Below, piece after piece: positions 1-6,284 of a stretch of 9,547 bases of DNA. A model generated the notes under the pieces. That model was not told the DNA's origin. It searched no databases and saw only the letters and a program-made list of their open reading frames with translations. The translations under genes and the position numbers were made by a program. The stretch lies in assembly GCA_015492875.1 (NCBI GenBank), contig WGEI01000400.1, forward strand, positions 1-9,547, read 5' to 3'. This DNA is from Anaerolineae bacterium (GTDB lineage Bacteria > Chloroflexota > Anaerolineae > Aggregatilineales > Phototrophicaceae). The stretch's first letter is position 1. Each line of letters opens with the position of its first letter.

Positions 1-1080
1 GCCCATGATGATGAGCCGCAAATCGCCCCCACGTGGCGCCCAGCGCCAAACGACATAAGCCGCAATGACCAGAAACGCGCCCAAACTGATGAGCACCACC
101 AGCGCCCAAATGGGCGGTTGCGCTTCCAAGCGCTCGGCTTCGGCGAGGTCATTTTGCGCGTCGGCTAAATCGTCTTGCGCGTCGACGAGGTCATCTAGCA
201 GTGGGTATATCTCCAATTCCTCGACCGATTCATCGCCCGCGCGGGTTTGCGCCACTAGCGCCGTTAGCTCATCTGCGGGGACATCTGCCAGCGCGGCTTC
301 AGCGGCTTGTAAGGCGGCTTCGGCTTCGGCTAAATCTTCACGCGCCTTCTCTAAATCTTCCGCCACTTCAATTTGGCGCTCTTCTACGGCGATGTGCATC
401 TCGTCGATGGTGAGCTGTAGCAGTAAAAATGCCCCGCCCACCAGCAGGAATATCATCGTGCTGCGCGCCCAATAGTAACCCAAGCGTTTCACCCGTACGA
501 AGCGCCAGAATAATAGCCCGACGACCAGCGCGAGGATGAGCGTCAATAACATCTCGTTGCCAGCTTGGGGCACAAGCGGGAAGTCCGGATGGTTGAAGCT
601 CTTGAAAAACTCGCCAATGAAGAGGTCGCGCGTCACCTCTACCCCACGTAAGCGGCGCGGGACATCTAGCACGACCGGCAGTAGGAGGAAGAAGTAGCGC
701 GTGAACATGAAAACGGCGAAGGCCGCCAGCGCGCCCGGCAAGAGATACCAGCGCGCTTTGGGCTCATCTTGTGTACGGCTGCTTTGCCATAAGCGATAGA
801 GCAATAATAGGGCGTAAACAACGGCGGCGATGGAGAGCCACGTGAAGGCGACATAGGCGAAATCGCCCAGCGCTTTGGCGTAATTATCCAACCCTTGATA
901 TTGATCGGGAAAGCGCCGCCAACGGTGCAAGCTCACGAAAAAGGCGAAGACGACCGGGAACAGGTGGAAGACGAAAATCACCAGCCCAGCCGGCAAAAGA
1001 AACGCATACGCCGTGAGATTTTCTAAAATAATACGTCCGCGGCGGCTATTAAAGAGGCCTGTTGATGAGGGTGTAGTCAT
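1..1080 (-). CDS. ABC sugar-type transporter permease (MalF/UgpA-like), C-terminus cut by window edge
   Basis: The frame is open from an ATG at 1080 down to base 1 without a stop, giving 360 residues with the C-terminus missing. The N-terminus matches binding-protein-dependent sugar permeases: a basic leader, a first membrane span at about residues 24-50 containing 'AYAFLLPAGLVIFVF', then 'GLDNYAKALGD' at 63-73, a conserved feature after span 1 of MalF-type proteins. Further spans are likely at about 78-96, 112-138, 175-193, 208-226 and 324-346. Between the last two lies an acidic, Ala/Glu/Asp/Leu-rich coiled coil (about 227-321). Basic loops at 97-111, 194-207 and 347-356 place the coiled coil outside the cytoplasm by the positive-inside rule. 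The EAA loop that contacts the ATPase is not in the window, so the permease call rests on the N-terminus. No clear Shine-Dalgarno precedes the ATG. Partner permease, ATPase and binding-protein genes would be expected to the left; this is inference. Confidence 0.75.
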   Translation of the reverse strand, partial: MTTPSSTGLFNSRRGRIILENLTAYAFLLPAGLVIFVFHLFPVVFAFFVSLHRWRRFPDQYQGLDNYAKALGDFAYVAFTWLSIAAVVYALLLLYRLWQSSRTQDEPKARWYLLPGALAAFAVFMFTRYFFLLLPVVLDVPRRLRGVEVTRDLFIGEFFKSFNHPDFPLVPQAGNEMLLTLILALVVGLLFWRFVRVKRLGYYWARSTMIFLLVGGAFLLLQLTIDEMHIAVEERQIEVAEDLEKAREDLAEAEAALQAAEAALADVPADELTALVAQTRAGDESVEELEIYPLLDDLVDAQDDLADAQNDLAEAERLEAQPPIWALVVLISLGAFLVIAAYVVWRWAPRGGDLRLIIMG

Positions 1081-1315
1081 AATTTTCGTTTATGATTTAC
1101 TCAACCAATAGCCGCAGGTAGTAACTTCCTACGGGTAAGCTATTCTACAACATTCACCCACAGACGCAAAACAATTGTGCAATTTGTCAATAAATCTTAG
1201 CCTTGCTTTAATGTTTGCTTGAGCGTTTTGGGGATACTGCGCAACGCCGCCCCGCTTTTTTGCGTATAACAACTGAACACAAGGGAACAGACCATTCACA
1301 AGTGTGGAGAGACAA
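1081..1315. other. Divergent intergenic region between permease and DUF4188 genes
   Basis: This 235-bp gap separates two divergently transcribed genes and should hold both promoters. The left half is AT-rich and contains the candidate promoter for the permease. On the plus strand a TATAAC at 1265-1270 lies a plausible distance before the DUF4188 start, but I find no -35 box at 16-18 nt. I see no convincing small gene, riboswitch or strong hairpin here. Confidence 0.4.
1142..1169 (-). promoter_or_regulatory. Candidate sigma70-type promoter for the ABC permease gene
   Basis: Read on the minus strand, TTGCGT (1169-1164) is followed after 16 nt by TAGAAT (1147-1142). The -10 box differs from TATAAT at one position; the -35 matches only its TTG. 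The predicted transcript would start near 1135, leaving a leader of about 55 nt before the ATG at 1080. Identified by eye only. Confidence 0.35.
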
Positions 1316-1783
1316 ATGGCTAAGATTATCGATAAACGGGTGACTGCCCGCATCGAAGGCGATTTCGTCGTTTTTCTGATTGGCTTTCGCATCAACAAGC
1401 TGTGGAAAGTGCATAAGTGGTTGCCCGTAGCTCGTGCAATGCCACGCATGATACAGGAATTGGAGCAACATCCAAAATCTGGCTTTTTAGGAGCAATAAG
1501 TTACTTTGGGCTGATGGTGCAATACTGGCGCTCGTTTGACCATTTGGAAGCCTATGCCCGTAACCCCAATCAAACGCATTGGCCGTCATGGATGGCGTTC
1601 AATGAGCATTTGGGCGATAGTCGTGGCGATGTGGGCATTTGGCATGAGACCTATTTAGTGCGCGCGGGCGAGTATGAGAGCGTCTATAGCGGGATGCCCA
1701 GAATGGGGCTGGCGAAGGCCGCTGATGTGGCCGATGCTGTTGGGGCGCTAGGTTCGGCGCGTAGCCGCATCAATGCTGAATGA
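1316..1783 (+). CDS. DUF4188 family protein (dimeric alpha/beta-barrel-like, monooxygenase-related)
   Basis: A 155-residue protein. The family is recognised from 'VFLIGFRINKLWKVHKWLP' near the N-terminus, 'QYWRSFDHLEAYAR' in the middle, and 'GIWHETYLVRAGEYESVY' followed by 'MPRMGLA' towards the end; these are the conserved blocks of DUF4188 proteins, and the length is typical. The fold is thought to resemble dimeric alpha/beta-barrel monooxygenase-like proteins, and some members are annotated as phenylacetaldoxime dehydratase-like, but the activity is not established, so no reaction is assigned. It has no signal peptide or obvious membrane span and is likely cytosolic. The ATG at 1316 is preferred over the in-frame GTG at 1304 because GGAGA at 1306-1310 lies 5 nt before it and would overlap the GTG. 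The gene stands alone: a divergent gene lies upstream and an 83-89 bp gap follows it. Confidence 0.85.
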   Translation: MAKIIDKRVTARIEGDFVVFLIGFRINKLWKVHKWLPVARAMPRMIQELEQHPKSGFLGAISYFGLMVQYWRSFDHLEAYARNPNQTHWPSWMAFNEHLGDSRGDVGIWHETYLVRAGEYESVYSGMPRMGLAKAADVADAVGALGSARSRINAE

Positions 1784-1784
1784 T

Positions 1785-1842
1785 AGTGCGGCAATTCTGA
1801 GTGCGGCACTAACGCGCTTTCCGCTTGTGCGCTAAGATAGCG
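1785..1842. repeat. Short direct repeat, near-palindrome and small hairpin upstream of the M42 peptidase gene
   Basis: AGTGCGGCA occurs at 1785-1793 and again at 1800-1808, a 15-bp period. The second copy is part of an 11-bp near-palindrome, AGTGCGGCACT (1800-1810), with 5-bp half sites around one central base. A small hairpin, CGCTA-AGA-TAGCG, follows at 1830-1842. There is no T-run, so it is not a good intrinsic terminator. It could be a regulator-binding site for the downstream gene, but no family of operator is recognised. Confidence 0.3.
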
Positions 1843-1859
1843 TCATAGTGATCGCAAAA

Positions 1860-1865
1860 AAAGGT
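1860..1865 (+). promoter_or_regulatory. Ribosome binding site that decides the M42 peptidase start
   Basis: AAAGGT ends one base before the first in-frame ATG (1867), too close for normal initiation, but lies 7 nt before the second ATG (1873). The second ATG is therefore the better start. Confidence 0.5.
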
Positions 1866-1872
1866 TATGGCT

Positions 1873-2925
1873 ATGACGCTACAATTTGATATAGATGCAC
1901 AGGTTGATTTTTTAGTTGGTTTACTCAATACCCCTAGCCCAACGGGTTATCATGTGGAGGCAATCGCCTATGTGCAAGAGCGCTTCACCGCCCTCAATAT
2001 CCCCGATTTGACCATTCGCACCACCAACAAGGGCGCGTTACTGGCTATATGGGACGGCGAGAAGCACGACGCCCCACGCGGTGTCACCGCCCATACGGAT
2101 ACACTCGGCCTGATGGTCAAAAGCATTCGCTCGGATGGCACATTGCAAGCGACCAATCTCGGCGGTATTCTGTGGCCGGGGATTGAGTTCGAGAACGTGA
2201 CTGTGCGCACTTTTGATGACCGTCGCTATCGTGGTACGGTGATGCTGGCCAATCCTAGCGTGCATGTTAACCGTGATGCTGCCCGCCGCGACCGCAACGC
2301 CGATACGATGGTCATTCGCTTGGACGAGCGGGTGAATAGCGCGAGCGATGTAGAGCGGTTGGGGATAGGTGTGGGCGATTTCATCTTTTTAGACCCGCGC
2401 GTAGAGGTATTGGAGAGCGGCTTCATCCGTTCGCGCTTTTTGGATGATAAGGCTTGTGTGGCCAATATCTATGGCGCGTTGGTGGCGCTGCGCGATGCTG
2501 GCCTGCGCCCGAAGCAAACGACGGCGTTCCTGATTAGCATTTACGAGGAAGTGGGGCATGGGGGCGCTTCTGGTTGGCCGTTCGAACTCGCTGAGCTGCT
2601 CACGGTGGATATGGCGGCGCTGGGCGATGGGCAAACGGGCGACGAATTTTCCGCCACTATCTGCGTGAAAGATAGTACCGGCCCCTATCACTTCGATATG
2701 ATTACCAAACTGCGCCAACTAGCGCAAGCGCACGAGATTGCCTATAAGGTGGATATTTACCCCTATTATGGCTCAGATGGTTCGGCCTATTGGCGGGCGG
2801 GCGGCGATGCGCGCGTGGGGTTGATTGGCCCCGGCGTGGCGTCTTCACATGGCTATGAGCGCACTCACCGCGACGCCCTGTTGCACAGCACCCACCTCAT
2901 CGCCCGCTACTTGTTGGCGGATTAA
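1873..2925 (+). CDS. M42-family zinc metallopeptidase, NAGGN-system-like
   Basis: About 350 residues (352 from the alternative ATG at 1867), a normal length for M42 aminopeptidase/endoglucanase-like hydrolases with two metal ions. The expected metal and catalytic motifs are visible in order: 'HTDTLG' with H74 and D76, 'FLDDK' with D191/D192, 'YEEVGHGG' with the E225-E226 pair, 'VDMA' with D246, and a final His in 'SHGYERTH' (H326). The blocks 'KDSTGPY', 'YYGSDGSA' and 'SHGYERTH' resemble the M42 subfamily annotated with the N-acetylglutaminylglutamine amide (NAGGN) osmoprotectant system more than classic aminopeptidases; this comparison is from memory. The NAGGN synthesis genes that usually accompany it are not in the window, so the substrate is uncertain; a short or modified peptide is likely. 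No signal peptide is present, so the protein is presumably cytosolic. It converges on the MaoC-like gene, with a 4-bp overlap at the stops. Confidence 0.85.
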   Translation: MTLQFDIDAQVDFLVGLLNTPSPTGYHVEAIAYVQERFTALNIPDLTIRTTNKGALLAIWDGEKHDAPRGVTAHTDTLGLMVKSIRSDGTLQATNLGGILWPGIEFENVTVRTFDDRRYRGTVMLANPSVHVNRDAARRDRNADTMVIRLDERVNSASDVERLGIGVGDFIFLDPRVEVLESGFIRSRFLDDKACVANIYGALVALRDAGLRPKQTTAFLISIYEEVGHGGASGWPFELAELLTVDMAALGDGQTGDEFSATICVKDSTGPYHFDMITKLRQLAQAHEIAYKVDIYPYYGSDGSAYWRAGGDARVGLIGPGVASSHGYERTHRDALLHSTHLIARYLLAD

Positions 2926-3377
2926 TCGCTTTCGGGGCGGCGCAAGAATAACGCTGAACGTGTCACCTCAATACAGACTGTGCCGTCCTGATTGCGCCCA
3001 ATGTGCTTCATGGTGACAATGCCCGTAGTGGGGCGGGATTTGCTGGGGCGTTTGGCGATGATTTCCGTTTCAACGTAAATCGTATCGCCATGAAAGATGG
3101 GGTGTGGGTGTACGACGTTTTCATAGCCCAAGTTGGCTACGATTGTGCCCGCTGTCAATTCATTGACGGTGATGCCCACCACCACGCCAAGCGTGAAAAT
3201 GCCGTTGACAATCGGGCGGCCAAACTGTGTTTTGGCGGCAAAGTCGGCGTTTAGATGAAGCGGTTGGGTGTTCATCGTCAGGCCGTTGAACAGCACATTG
3301 TCCATTTCCGTGATGGTGCGCCCTAGCGTGTGTTTGATGACCATGCCAACTTCGAGTTCATCGTAATATTTACCCAC
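2922..3377 (-). CDS. MaoC-like hot-dog-fold dehydratase/hydratase
   Basis: A 151-residue single hot-dog protein, likely cytosolic and acting on an acyl-CoA thioester as a hydratase or dehydratase. The MaoC signature region is 'LTMNTQPLHLNADFAAKTQF' (about residues 33-52), followed by 'GRPIVNGIFTLG', and later 'NLGYENV', 'HPIFHGDTIYVETEI' and 'KRPSKSRP'. The usual catalytic pair is Asp in 'GDxNP' and the His two residues after the Pro. Here the His is kept (H41), but the Asp position reads Asn (N36) and the following Asn reads Gln (Q38). Some mesaconyl-CoA-hydratase-like MaoC proteins have a similar 'MNT' sequence, so this may be a clade feature rather than a loss of activity. The GTG at 3377 is chosen over the GTG at 3386 because TAAGGAG abuts the latter and lies 8 nt before the former. 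The specific CoA substrate cannot be told from the sequence. Confidence 0.82.
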   Translation of the reverse strand: MGKYYDELEVGMVIKHTLGRTITEMDNVLFNGLTMNTQPLHLNADFAAKTQFGRPIVNGIFTLGVVVGITVNELTAGTIVANLGYENVVHPHPIFHGDTIYVETEIIAKRPSKSRPTTGIVTMKHIGRNQDGTVCIEVTRSALFLRRPESD

Positions 3378-3385
3378 AGCGTTCA

Positions 3386-3392
3386 CTCCTTA
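3386..3392 (-). promoter_or_regulatory. Shine-Dalgarno that decides the MaoC-like gene start
   Basis: On the minus strand TAAGGAG runs 3392-3386. Its final G is the first base of the first in-frame GTG (3386-3384), whereas the GTG at 3377-3375 lies 8 nt downstream, a normal spacing. Confidence 0.6.
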
Positions 3393-3442
3393 CCCTGTAT
3401 ATCAGTAAAATCACAGCGGGAAACATGCCCAAAATAGGCGGA

Positions 3443-3467
3443 AAGAGGGGCAACAAGCGCCCCTCTT
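3443..3467 (-). terminator. Intrinsic terminator after the TPR protein gene
   Basis: A perfect 9-bp inverted repeat, AAGAGGGGC (3443-3451) and GCCCCTCTT (3459-3467), encloses a 7-nt loop. It begins 5 nt after the stop codon of the TPR gene in the minus direction. The following T-run is short and interrupted, so termination may be incomplete. It separates the TPR gene from the MaoC-like gene. Confidence 0.6.
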
Positions 3468-3472
3468 GTCGT

Positions 3473-6166
3473 TTATGTTTCTTCGTCATCGGCATTGCGT
3501 GCATCATGCAGGCGCTCTAGGCGGCGCAGGACATCGGCGCGGAAGGGGTAGGGATAGACTTCGCCCCATGCCGCCACCCATTCATACTCTGCGATGGCGC
3601 TATCGAAGTTCTCCAACGCTTCTAGGATGAGGCCGCGCAGGTAGTGGCGCGTGCCCGTTTCCTCGGCGGCGATGGCGCTATTGATGGCATTGAGTGCGTC
3701 CTCATAATTGCCGAGTTGGTAGTCTGCCCGCGCTAAGTATTCATCGGCAATTGGGCGCAGTGACGGGTCTAAGCCGCGATTGATGGCCTGATTAATCAAG
3801 GTGCGCGCCTCGCGGAAGGCGTCGCTATCGCGGGGGCGGGCACGGTCGGCAGTAATGCGCCCCTGTAGGAGCAACAGTTCGGCATCGGGGACGACATCCT
3901 GCCCCATCAGATCGTCGGCATCGTTGAGCGCAATGCCATAATTGCCATTGAAGTAAGCGGCTTGCATCCGCAGTACCCGCACGTTGTCATCGCCCGTCAA
4001 ATCATAGGCCAAGTTATAGTCCTCCAGCGCCAGCCCATAGCGCCGCTTTTGCATGTAGAGGTCGGCACGTGCCAACAGTACATCGACAATAGCGGGGTCA
4101 GATTGGTCGCCCAATAGGGCGCGGGTGTAGTTCTCTAGGGCGAGGTCGGTTTTACCTTCCATTAAGAAGGCGTCACCACGGAATTTGAAAGCCTGCACGC
4201 TGCCGGGGTAGAAGTTGAGGAAGTTTTCGGCGAAGACCACAGCCAGCCCTGGCTCGCCTTTGGCGAGGGCGGCGCGGGTGCGGAGGGCGTGGGCTTCGGC
4301 ACTCCACGGGTTGATATATAGCGTTTCATAGGCTTCTTGAATGGCGCGGTCATATTCCCCTTGCAGGAAGAAAATTTCGCTCTTCAAAACGCGCAGGTTC
4401 AAATCGGCATACAGCTCTTCGAGGCTCAAGCCTTGATCAAGCACTTTGAGCGCCTCTTCATAGTCTTCTTCCAGCATGTAACGGCGTGCCAACAGTACAT
4501 AGGATTGGGCGAAGTCTGGGCGTTCGGCCATGACCTCTGTGGTGTATTCCTCGACAAGGTCAAAGTGCTCGTTGGCGGCGCGGGTATTGCCTTCTGCGAG
4601 GGCTTTTTCCGCTAGCGCTAGCTCTACTTCGGCGCGGCCTAGTTGTAGTAACGGCCCATAGGGGCGGCCTGGCGCTTCTTCCTGCCAGCGCTCATAAGCC
4701 GTTTCGATGACCTCTTTTGCGTCGTCAATATCGCCGCGCTCTACCAACGCCAGCGCCTCAAAATAGGCGGGGTTGGGGTCAATGCCCAGCGGGTTCGCGG
4801 CGCGCTCGGTCGCCACCATGTTCAACGCGGCATTGGGTTCGTGAGCATTAATTTCGGCCACGGCAGTGCGGATAACGCCCGAAGGCGCTTCTGGCAAGAT
4901 ATAGACTTCTGTTGGGCGGGGCGCTTGGAATTCTGAACCCGCTTCAATGAAGCTATCGATCGTCGGGCTGGGCGTCAGCGTCACGTCGGAAGTTGGCGAT
5001 GGTGTGGGCGTGATGCCGATGGTGGGCGTTGGGCTGAGGGTTGGGGTGAATGTCGGCGTTGGGCTTGCCCCAAAAACGGCTACTTGCGCCTCTGGGCTGG
5101 AGAGGATGATGCCATAGCCGATGACGCCAAGTACCAAAATGAAGGCCACGATACCGGCGAAAACCTGTAAGCGCAGCACGATAACCTCGCGCTCGCCGGC
5201 GCGCCGTTTCTCTTTGTGCACCCACTCTATTGGGGGTTCGGCGGCTTCTTGTACCAACACTTGCTGGATAATCGCTTCCGCTTCCCGTTTGGCGCGCTCT
5301 AGGGCGTCTTCTGGTGAAAGGTCTTCGGCCTGTGTATCTTCAGCATAGTCATCAAGGGCATCTTCCGCCGCCGCCTCTTGGCGGAATAAATCGAAGTCTT
5401 CTTCAGCTGTTGCGGCAGTTTGCGGGGAATCGTCATCACCGAACAGCGAATCTAAATCAAAAGAAGTCGGCTGCTGTTGCTGTGGGGCGTCATCGTAGGG
5501 CGAGGCGTAAATATCCACGTCGTCATCGTCATCGAACAGGCCGCCCTCGTCAAAAGAAGTCGCCTGTTGTTGCTGTGGGGCGTCGTCGTAAGGCGAGGCG
5601 TAAATATCCACGTCGTCATCGTCATCGAACAGGCTGGCGTCGTCAAAAGAAGTCGCTTGCTGTTGCTGCGGGGCGTCATCGTAGGGCGAGGCGAAGATGT
5701 CCACGTCGTCATCGTCATCGAACAGGCTGGCCTCGTCAAAAGCAGTCGCCTGTTGTTGCTGCTGTGGGGCGTCATCGTAGGGCGAGGCGAAGATGTCCAC
5801 GTCGTCATCATCGCCTGTTGGCGCGGTATCAGTAGCCGTCTCCGTCGCTGGTTGGGGCGGTGGCGGCTCTTCTTTTGGGGACTGTGCTTGCTGCGCTGTG
5901 GCCAATAGTTGCTGCGGGTCTATGCCCAGCGCGCGCACCGCCTTCAGTCCGGTTTCGTTTTCTGGGTTGACCTGTAATAAGCTGCGCAAATAGAGCAGGC
6001 GTTCCTTTTTGTTGCGGGCTAAGGTCACCATCCAGAGCCACGAAACTTCGCTATCTGGCTCTAGCTTAAGGGACGCTTGTAAGAACTTGCGCGCTTCTTC
6101 CTTTTTGCCGGCTTTCGCCGCTGCGATGCCCTGCTGGCGTAAGCGCCGTGCTTTTTCACTGGACAC
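3473..6166 (-). CDS. Membrane-anchored TPR protein with acidic/Gln-rich tandem repeats and Thr/Pro linker
   Basis: A protein of 897 residues with a layered architecture. Residues 2-81 form a cytoplasmic TPR-like module ('AKAGKKEEARKFLQASLKLE', then 'NPENETGLKAVRALGI'). Residues about 119-246 hold four 31-32-residue tandem repeats of the form 'DDDDVDIFASPYDDAPQQQQ' plus 'ATSFDEASLF', very acidic and Gln-rich and probably disordered. An acidic helical stretch follows (about 255-310), then basic residues 'HKEKRRAGERE' and one membrane span at 335-355. The basic flank predicts N-inside, C-outside topology. Residues 368-402 are a Thr/Pro/Ser linker of the kind common in Chloroflexota surface proteins. 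Residues about 430-887 form an outer solenoid of roughly nine TPRs, e.g. 'EEDYEEALKVLDQGLSL' and 'QLGNYEDALNAINSAIA'. TPRs bind proteins, so a scaffold role is likely; no catalytic domain is seen. The GTG at 6166 is preferred over upstream in-frame ATGs because GGAGG lies 8 nt before it. Confidence 0.85.
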   Translation of the reverse strand: MSSEKARRLRQQGIAAAKAGKKEEARKFLQASLKLEPDSEVSWLWMVTLARNKKERLLYLRSLLQVNPENETGLKAVRALGIDPQQLLATAQQAQSPKEEPPPPQPATETATDTAPTGDDDDVDIFASPYDDAPQQQQQATAFDEASLFDDDDDVDIFASPYDDAPQQQQATSFDDASLFDDDDDVDIYASPYDDAPQQQQATSFDEGGLFDDDDDVDIYASPYDDAPQQQQPTSFDLDSLFGDDDSPQTAATAEEDFDLFRQEAAAEDALDDYAEDTQAEDLSPEDALERAKREAEAIIQQVLVQEAAEPPIEWVHKEKRRAGEREVIVLRLQVFAGIVAFILVLGVIGYGIILSSPEAQVAVFGASPTPTFTPTLSPTPTIGITPTPSPTSDVTLTPSPTIDSFIEAGSEFQAPRPTEVYILPEAPSGVIRTAVAEINAHEPNAALNMVATERAANPLGIDPNPAYFEALALVERGDIDDAKEVIETAYERWQEEAPGRPYGPLLQLGRAEVELALAEKALAEGNTRAANEHFDLVEEYTTEVMAERPDFAQSYVLLARRYMLEEDYEEALKVLDQGLSLEELYADLNLRVLKSEIFFLQGEYDRAIQEAYETLYINPWSAEAHALRTRAALAKGEPGLAVVFAENFLNFYPGSVQAFKFRGDAFLMEGKTDLALENYTRALLGDQSDPAIVDVLLARADLYMQKRRYGLALEDYNLAYDLTGDDNVRVLRMQAAYFNGNYGIALNDADDLMGQDVVPDAELLLLQGRITADRARPRDSDAFREARTLINQAINRGLDPSLRPIADEYLARADYQLGNYEDALNAINSAIAAEETGTRHYLRGLILEALENFDSAIAEYEWVAAWGEVYPYPFRADVLRRLERLHDARNADDEET
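5429..5812 (-). repeat. Four 93/96-bp tandem repeats within the TPR protein gene
   Basis: A GGGGCGTC(A/G)TCGTA block recurs on the plus strand at 5484, 5577, 5670 and 5766, giving periods of 93, 93 and 96 bp; the 96-bp unit has one extra Gln codon. Copies are nearly identical at the DNA level, with variants such as TAAATATCC versus AAGATGTCC that encode the Tyr/Phe difference in 'DIYAS' and 'DIFAS'. A degenerate half copy follows at the C-terminal side. All units are multiples of three and keep the reading frame. Confidence 0.9.
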
Positions 6167-6174
6167 CGTAACTC

Positions 6175-6179
6175 CCTCC
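6175..6179 (-). promoter_or_regulatory. Shine-Dalgarno that decides the TPR gene start
   Basis: GGAGG at 6179-6175 (minus) lies 8 nt before the GTG at 6166 and overlaps the codons right after the in-frame ATG at 6181. The GTG is therefore the likely start, followed by 'SSEKARRLRQQG'. Confidence 0.6.
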
Positions 6180-6202
6180 ATTTTGCGGCCATGCTGTCTT
6201 AG

Positions 6203-6229
6203 ATTGTAACCTATTCTGGGCGATGACAA
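6203..6229 (-). promoter_or_regulatory. Candidate sigma70-type promoter for the TPR gene
   Basis: On the minus strand TTGTCA (6229-6224) and TACAAT (6208-6203) are separated by 15 nt. Both hexamers are close to consensus but the spacer is short. It sits just after the upstream gene's terminator and about 40 nt before the chosen GTG start. Confidence 0.4.
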
Positions 6230-6261
6230 AAACAAAAAGCCGATGACTTCACGCCACCGGC
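6228..6261 (-). terminator. Strong intrinsic terminator after the secreted phytase-like gene
   Basis: On the minus strand GCCGGTG (6261-6255) pairs with CATCGGC (6245-6239) in a 7-bp stem with one G-T pair and a 9-nt loop, followed at once by TTTTTGTTTTT (6238-6228). It lies about 24 nt after the stop codon of the gene ending at 6285. Confidence 0.8.
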
Positions 6262-6284
6262 CTAAATTGTTTGGAAACTAGAAC

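Noticed and set aside
65..475. A 136-codon plus-strand frame rich in Ser and Ala.
   Set aside because: It is the complement of the acidic Ala/Glu coiled coil of the permease; composition is low-complexity and there is no supporting start signal.
1129..1471. Minus-strand open frames of 106 and 87 codons over the start of the DUF4188 gene.
   Set aside because: They oppose a well-recognised conserved gene and cover the intergenic region without any recognisable domain.
3396..3404. Extended -10 like TGATATACA on the minus strand before the MaoC-like gene.
   Set aside because: Transcription from it would start near 3389, inside the Shine-Dalgarno at 3392-3386, leaving no usable leader.
5314..5908. 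Long overlapping open frames on the plus strand opposite the TPR gene, including an Arg/Pro-rich 173-codon frame.
   Set aside because: They arise because the 93/96-bp repeat has no stop in several frames; the translations are low-complexity Arg-rich or Val/Gly-rich repeats with no domain, and the minus-strand frame is a coherent TPR protein.
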